Source: Galdieria sulphuraria
Lineage: Eukaryota > Rhodophyta > Bangiophyceae > Galdieriales > Galdieriaceae
Length of the DNA stretch: 64,000 nucleotides
Reading direction: 5' to 3'
Assembly: GCF_000341285.1 (NCBI RefSeq)
Contig: NW_005178463.1
Location: forward strand, 69,501-133,500
Shown here: piece by piece, positions 46,004-58,150 of the stretch
Numbering within the stretch: position 1 is the first letter of the stretch
Layout of the letters: every line of letters starts with the position of its first letter
Made by a program: the position numbers and the translations under genes
Notes under the pieces: generated by a model
Databases searched by the model: none
What the model was told of the DNA's origin: nothing
The model's input: only the letters and a program-made list of their open reading frames with translations

Positions 46004-46431
46004 ATGAATGCCTTTATCCATACTTTTTCTTCCTATCACAAGCTTCCATTCCAAGGTATAAAGAGAAGTCTTCGTTGCCAGAAAAACCCCAATATTGATA
46101 GCAACAACAGTCTTGCTCATATCAAGGCAATTGCTTTTCCTCATTGGAAAACGAATATCTCTTCATGGTTCCAAGTTTCTTCTGTAGTGGCCTCCTTATT
46201 TGCATATTCCAATCGTTGTCTTGCCACAGAAGGTACAGGAGAAGTAAGTTCAGCTCCACCTTTTTCAAACGTTGTAACTAAACTCTATAACAGCCTCTGG
46301 GTGTGGATGATCCACGAGTATTGGTTGTATTGACCATCATTCCTATCTTGGTGTTTTTGTTATGGCTACAGTTTAATGGGCAACAGTCAAACGATGACTT
46401 TATGGATACTTATGACCAAAGGCGTCGTTAA
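46004..46431 (+). CDS. Thylakoid one-helix protein, PsbW-like
   Basis: Two exons (intron 46244-46293, 50 nt) give 125 residues. The N-terminus (MNAFIHTFSSYHKLPF, basic, no acids) looks like a plastid transit peptide; a second hydrophobic stretch (SSVVASLFAYSNRCLA) looks like a thylakoid signal with a processing site before TEGTGEPLGVDDP. Then one membrane helix (VLVVLTIIPILVFLLWLQF) and a polar acidic tail. The mature start resembles plant photosystem II PsbW (STEGTG before one helix), hence the tentative name. An upstream in-frame ATG at 45890 is less likely. Confidence 0.5.
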
Positions 46432-46522
46432 GGGGTCGATGAATATCTCTCTTATAAATCAACTTGCAAAAGTCTCTTGTCTTTCCTGACTCCATTGTAA
46501 GCAAAGATATAATATTATTTAT

Positions 46523-47910
<1,388 letters not shown>

Positions 47911-48192
47911 ATCCAAAGATGGTCTTTCCCACCACCACCACCACCAAAACAATAACAACAATAATAATAATAATTACTACTATTCCTTCCATCTTTCTTC
48001 ATCATTGCCATTGCTATATATATCATGTTGCTTTTGTGTCATTTCTTGAAAACTTCTTCACAGACGTTCTTTCCTCTTTATTTCTGAATTGTGTATTTCA
48101 TCTATTTATTATGATTCAAATAGAATGTGTTGTGGAGTAGAATAGCCTTGGTCGTTTTTGGAAGTATACATTTTGTTCAACCAGTCAACTCT
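47911..48192. promoter_or_regulatory. Divergent METAP2 / SufS promoter with CCA and AAT repeats
   Basis: About 280 bp shared spacer. It contains a (CCA)n run near 47930-47946 followed by an (AAT)-rich run to about 47975 and then mostly pyrimidine-rich sequence. No specific factor site identified. Confidence 0.45.
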
Positions 48193-49754
48193 ATGTGGAA
48201 ACCAAGAGCAGTAATTATCCTACGACGAAAGAAAAGTGGTTGTGGAAGGAGAGATGCAAGTTGCTTTTCATTGATGACTCATTGTGCGATGAATCGTTGT
48301 GGTGGTTGGAAGACTTCTTGTTCGTTTGTAACTCAATGTGGTTTCAAAGAAGAAAATGTATTTGGTAAAAGGTGGTGTAGTCCCAGTTTTTCTGTAAAGA
48401 GGTTGCGTTCCTTGCGTCCTCAAAGGTTGCTGACTTGTGCCACTTTACTCTCATCCCCCTATTCTGATACTTTAAACAACCTTCAGTGTCCAGTGAAAAG
48501 AGAAGACTTTCCCATTCTGCAGCAAGTAAGTCTATATACTTTTTTAGCCTCAGTTGCTCAAGTTTCATAAAGACTATAGAAAACAAAAAACTCGTGTACT
48601 TGGACTCTGCAGCGACTTCCCAGAAACCCTTGGTCGTTTTAGAAGCTTTACAAAAGTATTATTTACATAACAACGCCAATGTCCACCGAGGAGCGCACAC
48701 TTTATCTTCAAGAGCTACCGAAGCATATGAACGTGCAAGACAGATACTTCAACACTTTATTGGGGCAGAGTCCAGAGAGCAAATCATCTTTACTAGAAAT
48801 GCAACCGAAGCAATCAATTTAGTAGCATATGCTTGGGGTCTTCATAACTTAAAACCTGGAGATGAGTTGATTTTAGCTATCAGTAATCACCACAGCAATA
48901 TTGTCCCTTGGCAACTAATAGCTTCACGTACCGGAGCTATTTTGAAATATGTTGTTTTGGATAACCAAGAACAGGACAGTTTGGAAAGCTTCAAAATGTT
49001 ATTAGAATCTGGCAAAGTTCGGTTGGTTGCTTGTTCTCATGTTTCCAACGTGTTGGGGTTTATCAACGATATCAAACCAATCACTCGTTGGGCACATTCT
49101 GCGGGTGCTTTGGTTTTAGTAGATGCTTGTCAAAGTGTTCCTCATATGCCAGTGAATGTGGTCGATTTAGATTGTGACTTTCTGGTAGCTTCGGGACATA
49201 AGATGTGTGGACCTACTGGAATTGGTTTTCTTTATGGAAAGGAATCTTTATTAGAGAATATGTCACCTTTCCTAGGAGGAGGTGAAATGATTGCCGATGT
49301 TTATGAGGACTACTCAACTTTTGCAGTTTTGCCTCACAAGTTGGAAGCTGGAACTCCTGCTATTGCTGAAGCCGTTGGGTTGGGAGCAGCAGTTGAATAT
49401 TTACAAAGTATTGGAATGGATGTTATTCATTCCTATGAAAGGTGTTTATCAGAATATCTCTATCGCCATCTCATAGATATTCCTAATGTTACTATTTATG
49501 GACCAAAAGATGTGAAGAGACGTGTAGCTTTGTGCTCTTTTAATATTCAAGGCATTCATGCCAGTGACTTGGCTTCGATATTGGATTTGGAAGGAGTTGC
49601 CATTCGCAGTGGTCATCATTGTGCTCAACTACTTCATCGATCTTTAGGCATTTCAGGTTCTGCACGAGCATCTCTTTATATGTACAACACCAAAGAAGAA
49701 ATTGATTCCTTTATTGGTTCTATTTATCGCTCAATAGATATGTTGAAAAGATAA
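48193..49754 (+). CDS. SUFS: Cysteine desulfurase, SufS type, plastid
   Basis: Two exons (intron 48526-48572, acceptor ATAAAG) give 504 residues: about 105 residues of Arg-, Ser- and Cys-rich leader consistent with plastid import, then the enzyme. [12 protein letters not shown] opens the fold; [23 protein letters not shown] and [15 protein letters not shown] (the PLP lysine) follow, and [11 protein letters not shown] carries the catalytic persulfide Cys. SufS mobilises sulfur from cysteine for plastid Fe-S clusters. Group II lineage, not NifS/IscS, judged by the RSGHHC motif. Confidence 0.95.
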
Positions 49755-49819
49755 AAACGCTTTGCATCAGCTACTGTATGGGTTGAGACACTGTGTACAT
49801 AAAGAAAACTTTACCACCT

Positions 49820-50214
49820 TTATTGACTTGTACTCGGAGAAAATCCATATCTCTTACACCGTTCACAAAACAAACAAGTGTAAATCACCCGTCTTCTCTT
49901 TTTATGCCTTGTTTGACGTATTTGAACTGTTTTTCCAGGTATCCATATTGTATAACACTTTTTACAAAAGTAACGCTTTACAGTATGACTATCTAGTCGG
50001 TAATTGAGTCTTTTTCCCATCTATTATGCTCATCAAACTCAACCACCACGCAAGTTGTCCACAATCAACTTACCTCCCACATGATGGCCACATAATAACG
50101 TGAAATACCCGGTATAGTGGTCCCATAGCTCAAAGCAGCGTTCCATAAATATTCTAATCTACTTTGTATGATTTCCTCTTTAACGGCGTTGCTTCTTTTG
50201 GTTGACTTTTTCAT
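49820..50214 (-). CDS. RPP21: RNase P/MRP protein subunit Rpp21/Rpr2 type
   Basis: Two exons (intron 50021-50073, 53 nt) give 113 residues. Helical N-terminus (IQSRLEYLWNAALSY, then ISRYYVAIMWEMGKRLNYRL) then the zinc ribbon YFCKKCYTIWIPGKT ... VIYTCLFCERCKRYGF, with two Cys pairs, the family's rubredoxin-like fold. It helps the RNA enzyme cut pre-tRNA leaders. The start of the divergent AIR9-like gene is only ~30 bp away, so both genes share a very short promoter. Confidence 0.85.
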
Positions 50215-50241
50215 TCCATTGCTGCTGTTCTTCAAAGAGGA

Positions 50242-51590
50242 ATGTTGTCCAATCAATCAGAGGAGGAAACGATGTGGTTTGGCTTGAGTCGTCCGAGGTC
50301 TTCTTCTTTTACTTATTCTACACGTGAAACAGTTACCCTTCCTGAAGATAATAACAAAACAACCAACAACTCAAAAGACTTTTTGTTGTCATCCTTGGTC
50401 AAGGAAAAAGAAGCCGCGTTGGAAAGAGCACAAACCGAAATGGACCTATTACAAGAAAGAATAGAACAGTTGACCCATCAATTACACAAAAGTGAGCAAT
50501 TATGTGAAGACTTGAGAAAGAAATGCTTTGTTGATACGCCTATTTGTACGAACCAGGACAACTTTGGGCCTATCCAAATGCGAGTGGATGGTGCAGGTTA
50601 CACGGGACATCAACAAACTGCCCGTGTGTGGATAGGAAATATGTTCATCACTTGGTTGAAAGTGCCAGTGGATGAAGAAGATAATCCACTGATGGAAAAA
50701 GCACAACCCATTGCAAACTCCAATTCACCTGTATATGTCCCAACTATTGATGATATCGGTTATCAGTTGATTGCAGAGTGTCATTGGGTAAGTATGAAAT
50801 AGTTGTTAGGGTTTGTGTTGTGGTGATTGCTTACAATTGTTGGTTGTAATAGCAACGTATGCGTGGTCCTGTTGTAGCGACTTCTCATTCTGTGACTATA
50901 GAATATGACCCCGACTTGTTGAAAGTAATGGTTTCCTTATTGAAAAGTGGGAGAGCAGAATTTGATGCATTTTATGTTTGCAAAGAGAATAATAGGTCAT
51001 CAAGAAGAAGAAGAGAAGAAGAAGAAGAAGAAGAACAACAAAGAGGCAAGTCTTTATTATGGAATAGGAAACGTTTCTCAATTCTGTTCTAGTGCCCGTT
51101 TCTATTATCATCAAAAGACACAAGACCAAGTTTTCATATCATTCTGTTAACTCTTATCGAGTTGTTCAGCTGTATTATGAACGATGTAAACAAGTTACGG
51201 ACATTACTTTAGAATTGGAAACCTCGAGCCCTTGTTTTGCTTTCAAGTTGCGTTTTCCTTCTTACGTGATGGATTCCAAAGCAGAGGATACTCAAGTCGA
51301 AGAGATGGAAGAGCATTGTTTTTATACTCGTACGAGTGCAGACAGAGTAAGTAATTATTTATGATGTATATGTTGCGAGTTGCTGAATGAGAGAAAAGGA
51401 TCTGATGATGGCTACCATTCGAGAGAGTTTGAAGTTATTTTTTGGACAAGCGAGTCCAGCAGTAAAGAAAGGTATTGAGTCGGATAACAATCTTTTTCAA
51501 ATAGGAGCGCATCGGGTGAGAGATGCGACTAGAAAGATATTTCATATTCCATCCAGTCCATCATCTTCTGTTGCAAATCATACAGAATAA
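50242..51590 (+). CDS. AIR9-like protein with coiled coil and A9-type repeats
   Basis: Four exons (introns 50788-50852, 51046-51092 with GC-AG ends, 51347-51398 ending AAAAG) give 394 residues with exact frame closure. An N-terminal coiled coil (EKEAALERAQTEMDLLQERI) is followed by an Ig-like region (DDIGYQLIAECHWQRMRGPV) and a C-terminal module (VPVSIIIKRHKTKFSYHSV, FYTRTSADRDLMMATIRESL) that reads like the last domains of plant microtubule-associated AIR9. A polyglutamate run from a (GAA)n tract interrupts the middle. The AIR9 likeness is from memory of the pattern and needs a search. Confidence 0.6.
51003..51037 (+). repeat. (GAA)n trinucleotide run in coding sequence
   Basis: AAGAAGAAG-type repeat coding for Arg and then Glu repeats, just 5' of a GC-AG intron donor in the AIR9-like gene. 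Confidence 0.8.
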
Positions 51591-51643
51591 CGGCCTTTCT
51601 TTATCAAACGGTAACAGAAAAAGGGGCATATGTATATATCTTC

Positions 51644-51969
51644 TCATAAACTTTGTCCATTGTATATCAAAGCAAATATCAAACCTTGTCCCAATCCTAT
51701 GGCTGCAGTGAGCATAGAAAGCCACTCTTGTTTCCAACTGCGACGATAAGCAGTAGCTATAGCCAACTGCCTAGAAGAGCGCTAGTGAGTTACTGGTTCT
51801 ATCACCCACAGATTTCCTCTACTTACAACAAGAACCACAACAGTGCAATCCAACCCACAAGTGTAAATACTACAGCTGAATCATCCAGTTCTACGTGAGT
51901 GTTACATTTCTAAAGGAATCCTTACATACTTAACCAGAAATCCAACCTCGGATGCGAACTTCGAATCAT
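51644..51969 (-). CDS. Tiny two-helix membrane protein
   Basis: Three-exon model (introns 51891-51929, 39 nt, and 51771-51826, 56 nt) closing exactly to 76 residues. Two hydrophobic segments, VVFTLVGWIALLWFLLQLA and MLTAAIGLGQGLIFALI, are separated by a basic loop (YRRSWKQEW). The second intron has strong signals (GTAAGT, TTCTAG). Not recognised; could be a small organelle membrane subunit. Divergent from eS7. Confidence 0.45.
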
Positions 51970-52056
51970 TCTCCCTTCAATCGGAATTTATTTCTCATCG
52001 ACGACAACTTTTGTTTTCGTATTTGGTGTTACGTCGTCGTCGCAGAGTTTTATTCA

Positions 52057-52662
52057 ATGCAACGAGGAAAGAAGATAAAGATAACTCATATGGGCCCAGG
52101 TGGTAAAATACATAGAGAACAAGGCAAACATCCCGATGCACTAGAAACCTCGTTAGCTCAAGCACTAGTAGATCTATCCAACGGTTCGTCCGACCCAGAC
52201 TTGCAGGATTTGGTGTTTGTAGGTGCCAAAGAGTTTCAAGGAACAGGTGAAAACAAAGTTATCGTAGTTCAAATTCCTTTGAGAGTAATCCATCACTACC
52301 GAAAAGTACATACCAAATTGGTTCGAGAATTGGAAAAAAAGTTTTCTGGTAAAGTAATCGTGTTTGTTGCGAGACGGAAAATCCTACCCAAAGAAAAGAA
52401 AGGGAGACAAGCTTTGGCTAGAAAAAGGCCTATTAGCAAAACACTTACTGCAGTACATGAGAAAATATTGGAGGATATATTACACCCAGTGGAGATTGTG
52501 GGAAAGAGAATCAGGTTTCGTCAAGATGGTTCTAGAGTTGCCATAGTATTGTTGGATCCGAGAGAACAACACAATGTGGAACACAAGTTGGATGCATTGA
52601 AACTGGCATATAAAAAGTTGACTGGAAAGGATGCGATATTTCAATTTCCAGTGACAGCTTAA
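52057..52662 (+). CDS. RPS7: 40S ribosomal protein eS7
   Basis: Intronless, 201 residues. LVRELEKKFSGKVIVFVARR, KILPKEKKGRQALARKRP, SKTLTAVHEKILEDILHPVE, IVGKRIRFRQDGSRVAIVLL and NVEHKLDALKLAYKKLTGKD are family signatures. The human protein aligns best from the Met at 52090, so the first 11 residues may be absent in the real product. It is a component of the small subunit. Confidence 0.96.
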   Translation: MQRGKKIKITHMGPGGKIHREQGKHPDALETSLAQALVDLSNGSSDPDLQDLVFVGAKEFQGTGENKVIVVQIPLRVIHHYRKVHTKLVRELEKKFSGKVIVFVARRKILPKEKKGRQALARKRPISKTLTAVHEKILEDILHPVEIVGKRIRFRQDGSRVAIVLLDPREQHNVEHKLDALKLAYKKLTGKDAIFQFPVTA

Positions 52663-52825
52663 ATAAAAAATATTTTGGATATCCTTATAACCACTACCAC
52701 GACTTGATATTTATTACAGAAATATGACAAACCATCCATAAATTAACAAAGTGTCTACAATTGACACAAAAATAGGAAAAGAGACAGCAAAAGTGTTCTC
52801 ACTTGGAATGAATATCGGATTTTTC

Positions 52826-54092
52826 CTAAACAATGTGAGCTACCAAATGCTTCCGTTCAAAACAACTTCTTACTTCCAACGTTTGAAACACAGGTAACCT
52901 GCTGTGACGCCTTTCCTTTCCCAAAGAAATGCCTTGAACAGCTAATAATAAATCAGTTTGCAATCCTTCAAACGAAGATGCACCAGAAGAACCATGAATA
53001 AAGCGACATCGACTTCCGTATGGACATGTTCCATTCTACAGCTTTCTCTAAGCTCATATAGAAAGCTTAGCGGCAAAACTCACCTCTACAAAATTCTTAC
53101 ATAATCTAGTCTTATATTTCGGATGACGCTTCACAGGTCGCAACTCCTCCACTCCATGAGCAAATTGACACTTGGAGTGATATCTACAGAAACCAGTTTC
53201 CATAAAAGAGCGGCATCTATTGAGAATACTTTAGTAATTCAAACCTACTTCATTCAACCTTACTTACAACTCTGTCTTGTACAGATCATTGCAACTCACT
53301 TTCGACTCGGGTTCATTCCATGGAATCGTATGGTCACGTGACTTCGAATTCGATATTTTCCATGTTGAAGAAGACAGTAACGAAGGATGAAACCAATTCG
53401 TCCAAGAAACTTGGTCATGCACAGGAAATGTGGTGTTTGGACTTGACGGAAACTGATTTGTATACAATAAAATGGGGATCATGGAAGTATCTTGCACCGC
53501 AGAACTGTGCACAGCGAAAATAGGCTCCAAGGCACAAAAATTGGGTGCTCGAGGACTACAGTTGTCCTTCAAGGCATAACCTTCCGAAAGTCCTAAAACG
53601 AAAAGTAAATAATTGGATACTCCAACAGGAAGCTATAGGATTACCTGGGTCATAAGAAAATTGGGTAATATCATTGTGTTCTTCCGTTGAGAGCTGGTAT
53701 ATGTCTTCTTTGACTTGAACTGGTTGGAGCACATTTCGCTGTTGTTTAGATTGCAAAGAATTACTAGAATTAAAGTCTTCGATTCCTTCGCCTGACCCCT
53801 TTCTCTCACAAATAAAGTTGGATTGCTCAATACCAACTGAAGGTTTCGAGATTTTTTCTACTGTTGAATCGTTTACACTCACTTGAGAAAAACTATCTTG
53901 TTGAGCAGAACGACAAACTTGGGAAGACTCTTCAGATAAAGGCTCAGTTCTGGATAAAGTGGTATATTTAGCTTGTCCACAAGCATGTTGAGACTCCATG
54001 GCTACTTTGGCCAAGCAAGAAACTGCTGAACTGTAGTTCATAAAGTGCTCCGAGTGCACAAAACTCATAGGGTTGTCTACTTCTGTTATCAT
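52826..54092 (-). CDS. Tandem CCCH zinc-finger protein (TIS11/ZFP36 type)
   Basis: Four exons. The N-terminal ~280 residues are polar, Ser- and Gln-rich. Two CCCH fingers with the classic lead-ins follow: [20 protein letters not shown] then [20 protein letters not shown], and TRLCKNF joined across an intron to [15 protein letters not shown]. This spacing and the linker match TIS11/tristetraprolin, which binds AU-rich 3' UTRs and promotes mRNA decay. A conserved-looking tail ([18 protein letters not shown]) ends the protein. The long gene-free region upstream suggests complex regulation. Confidence 0.9.
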
Positions 54093-54344
54093 ACACAGTT
54101 CTATCTATTACATAGAAGTAAAGTCGACAACTACATACAAAAAGGGTGAACGGACCTTGAAACAAGACTATTTTCAACCAAGTGATACCAGTCCCTTACA
54201 CAACTTCAATACACTAGGCTGGAGGTGTTTGAGTGTTACAGGCAAGTGGGCGATACGCACCACTCGAGTATGACTCAAAACGTGGAACGAAAAGCGCAGA
54301 TCAATGAATTGGCCTTAGTTCCTGTAATTATTTTTGATTAGAGC

Positions 54345-54364
54345 AATTGGTTGTCCAACCAATT
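54345..54364. promoter_or_regulatory. Inverted CCAAT palindrome
   Basis: AATTGGTTG, two bases, CAACCAATT: a perfect 9-bp inverted repeat that places CCAAT boxes on both strands, with another ATTGG about 10 bp further on. It lies ~260 bp upstream of the CCCH gene start and is a candidate NF-Y site. Confidence 0.5.
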
Positions 54365-54397
54365 AGAGAATTGATTGGCCCGAAAACTAACCAAGCT

Positions 54398-54405
54398 CCA
54401 CGTGG
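54398..54405. promoter_or_regulatory. G-box CCACGTGG
   Basis: Palindromic ACGT-core element bound by bZIP or bHLH factors in plants and algae, ~40 bp from the CCAAT palindrome. Candidate regulatory site of the CCCH gene. Confidence 0.45.
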
Positions 54406-56172
54406 AATTCATGCAGACCATTCCCTTTTCCCCATTGAGGTTTTCAACAGCCTTCGAACTCTGTCTCTTCATGATATTTAAGAGTTTCAGGTCCTCTAGC
54501 AAAAATAGAGACTAATGAATGAAATTGTGGCCATTTATTTACATTTTCCTTTTAGAAGTTTGGTTCGTCACAATTCTAAAATAGCTTGACGCCTCAGTAT
54601 ACCGAAATGTAAAACTGCCAGAGTAAGGTGCTTCGCGTCAGAAACTTTAGAGAATAAAATAAGCATCAATTCAGACCTGTAGAAACATTTGATATTTTGA
54701 TCTTGCGTATGCCGTGAACACCACATTGTTTTAGAAAGCAAGAAATTTACATAGCCACGAAGAAAACCTAACGAGAGGCATTACAAGGCATCCAATATAT
54801 TTAATTGCGAAAAACTTTCTGGACACAAACAAGTAAATTGTCTTCTAAACTCTTCGCAATGGCAAAGTCAATTTTTACGATCTCTATAAAGCCAATCTTA
54901 AAAAAATTCTTTTAAATGACCTAAACATACCTTAAACTTCAAAAGAAACCACCTCTAACTGCTCCTTGTGAGATAGGAAAAAGACTTTGTTTTAACAAAA
55001 GCTAGATATAAAGAAATAAGGCAGCCATTTGAAAAAGGAGAATCCTAGGACATCATTGTATTGAGTTATAGGCGTTTTGGTTTCTTAAACGCAAAGTCTT
55101 CAAAAAAATTCTTGTTTGCGAAGAACAACTTGAGGGTTTTTTGATATTATTTTACTAATAAAATCCAATTTTGGTTTCAATCTAATTTCTACATTATTAT
55201 TTTAAAAAAAAATTAAATTTGGCATTCTTTCAATGCTGTTTGCAAAAGATTCAAGCTCATTCTTAAAATAAAAACCCTAGAAAAAAATTCAATTGCAATA
55301 TTTACTTAAAAAATTTAAAAAGTTGGTATATTTATTACTGTAATATTTATTTTAGTTCAGTAATTTTGTAATTTTTTCAATTACGAGAGTTTCCGAGTTA
55401 CAGTTGTTTAACTCTTATGAGTTTTATTTTAAAAGGAAATCGATTAAATTTTTTTTTGGGAATGAGATTGATTGTTCTTCTTATTTTCATTCCTGTTAAT
55501 TTTTTTAAAATTTTTTGGTCGTCCACTTGAAATGGCAACCATTTAGCTTTTGGTGTAACCACTGAGACTGGTGTAGTACAGGAATTCCAGCCGTTATTAT
55601 GTCTTCAAACCGAAATCTAGCAATAAAGTAAAGACTGCTTAAGAAAAAGTCACCCCAATTAAGTCAAGAGGTAATTTAGTACCTATGGATATGGATACGC
55701 AGAGGTAGCCGCGTTAGTGAAACATGAAATTTTTAAATCACCAACTTTTCTGGACATCCTGAGCTTGAGAATGTGACGTTTGACTCAGTGAATACCTTGC
55801 AAGGTTTCTCCCATTTTTTTGTTGCACATGAGCGTTTCGTCGAAGCTATTATTCCCTTTCAAAAAGAATTTTTGTTGTAGGCAAATTAACTATTTATTTT
55901 AGACATGATGCTTTTCTTGCATTTCTTTGTGTTGATCTATGGATGATTTATTTTTTGTTTACCTTAAAATCTGCCATGTGTATTTCTCTTTGTTGATCGA
56001 AGTCAGTGGATGAATGTAGTGATGAACAAAATTCTAAAGGGCGGTCTTCATTTAAATAGGCTATAAAACATCCATTGGTGCTCGTACGTCGCAGCTTGAT
56101 TGATTTTCGAGGGAATTTTCTGTGTAGGTTGGCAAGCAGTTCTTTGAGTGTTTTCTTTGGTTACAGTGAAAG

Positions 56173-58046
56173 ATGGCGTCTGCTATTCATTTCAAGATGA
56201 AGTCAGAAAAAGACTTTTCGACGCTGTCTTTTGAAGGCGATTTCTTAAAAGTTTCGGACTTGAAACTTTTGGTAGTGGAAAAGCGAAAGTTAAATTATGG
56301 GGACGGTTTTGACTTGGTTATAACCGATGCCCAAACCAACGAAGGTATGTATTTTTGGCTTTTTGTTGAGAGAAGCTGAACTTAGTATTAGAATATACGG
56401 ACGAGTCTACACTGATTCCAAAGAACACTTCAGTGGTGATAAAGAGGGTACCCGGGCAAAAACCGGGAGGTATCCTTTCGCAGCAGACGTTGGCACGAAG
56501 AAACGAAAGATATGCGGAGAAAGATTTGGTGAAAAACAGTGGTGCAGATAGTTCGTTGGGAGACAAAGCCAAGCGTGCTGCGGTAACTGGTAAGGAGCAA
56601 CCAAGAGAAGTGGAAGGAGAGGGAGAGGATGAACGAATTAGTTCCGTTGTCGACTCCAGTAGCGTTACATTTACTCAACGACCGCGGTTTAATCAACATA
56701 ATCCCGTGTTTGACCGACCTCCTCCCCCTAATTACCGTTGTCATCGTTGTGGGAAACCTGGACATTGGATTCACCACTGTCCAACTAATGGAGATCCTAA
56801 TTTTGATATTGTGAGGGTAAGCTATTGTTTGTAAAAAGCCTTGAAGGGTATCCGATGACTTGCCATGTAGGTTCGTCGACCTACTGGTATTCCCCGCAGT
56901 ATGCTTCAAAGCGTCGAAGCTCCTATTCGAGGAACGGGTTTAAGAACTCCTGGAGGAGAATTTGTGACATTAAAACCGAACCAAGATGAATTTAGTCGGA
57001 GGACAGCTGCGTTACGAAGAATGGTGGAACAGAGACAAGGTGCAAGTGGTTCAGATTCAGAAGCAGGTAATATAGATAACGGGACGTCGACTTTGTTGAC
57101 GAAAGACAGTATTAATAATGAAAGAGCATTTGTTGAGACACAGAAAGAGTTGAACAATGATCAAGTACCTGAAGACGTGATAAGAAATGAGTTTGATGAG
57201 AATAAATCCAATTATCAAGAACAGGAATATAGTGTTTATGATCAAGTTGGTGATTCATTGAATGCAGTTTCAAAGGAAATGAAACCAAATTTGGACTCAT
57301 CACAAGATATGGTCAATTCCGTTGACTCCAATATAGGTTCACGCAGAAGAGAAGATATTGACTCTAAAGAGATATTATCCCCATACCATGCAGTAGACAT
57401 ATCTAATAACAATGACAACTTTTTCTCATCAAAAGATAAACTAAATTTGTCGAAGAAAGAGACTCATCAAGATGATTCAAGTCATGATAAGGAACTCATA
57501 TCGCAAGGTAATACTTCATCGTGTATATCGGAACCTAAGGAGAATAGCAAGCATTCTTGGTAAGTATTTTTCTATTTGGATGTTGATAGAATATTAACCG
57601 ATTGGTTATTTTTTAGGAGAGCTGTGGGTCGCAAGCATAGCTCTGAGTGGTCAGAATCTTCGAACAACCTATCTGCTTTGTACCCAATGGGCAATCCAAC
57701 ATATTATCCAGAGAATATGCCAGTCGCTTCTTTTCCGATAAGTTATCCTAACATGACACCAGCACTATGGCCTTTTCCATTGTTTCCATTTCATTCTTTT
57801 AGGCATTCGTTTGCTCCGATAAATGACAACAATAATGTATCTTTGAAAGATGCAGAAGATGACCATTTTTCTCACGTCACTCCGCCCAACTCAGTAAAGG
57901 AATCCAAAATGAATGAAAACTCGAAAACTTCCATGAAGAGAAGACATTGGGGAGATGATAGAGAAAGGAATCATTCTTCTTCGGAACCAAAGTCTGATTC
58001 CTATCAACGATATCATAAGCGAAGTAGACCAAAGCAAAAAAGATGA
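56173..58046 (+). CDS. RBBP6/Mpe1-like DWNN protein without RING finger
   Basis: Four exons (introns 56345-56391, 56817-56870, 57560-57616) give 571 residues. The ubiquitin-like DWNN domain is at residues 1-77 (IHFKMKSEKDFSTLSFEGDF, STLIPKNTSVVIKRVPG after the first splice); the CCHC knuckle is YRCHRCGKPGHWIHHCPTNG near residue 190, then PTGIPRSML. In yeast Mpe1 and human RBBP6 a RING finger follows; here the sequence goes on as polar Ser-, Asn- and Asp-rich tail with no CxxC pairs and ends in basic residues. The family belongs to the cleavage and polyadenylation factor and to p53/Rb ubiquitination. Confidence 0.88.
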
Positions 58047-58150
58047 AAGCGATCTCGATTGAAAGATACTGAAAAGGCTGGTACGTTTACTAAGATGTGA
58101 AAATTTGTTATAGTCAAATTGTATGCATACACTAGAAGTTATATCTTGCA

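Larger units (their letters stand above)
54093..56172. other. 2 kb region without genes
   Basis: From about 54270 to 56170 neither strand has an open frame of even 60 codons, in a window where genes are usually 50-300 bp apart. The first third has promoter-like palindromes; the part at 55100-55540 is very AT-rich with T and A runs; the last third is less biased. I searched by eye for tRNA, snRNA and RNase P motifs and found none. Confidence 0.6.

Noticed and set aside
47911-47961. Extension of MetAP2 upstream with a Trp run
   Set aside because: The codons come from a CCA repeat and lack an ATG; the Met at 47910 fits the family better.
54589-54641. GACGC ... GCGTC possible RNA hairpin
   Set aside because: Only five pairs over a ~43-nt loop; too weak to call a structured RNA.
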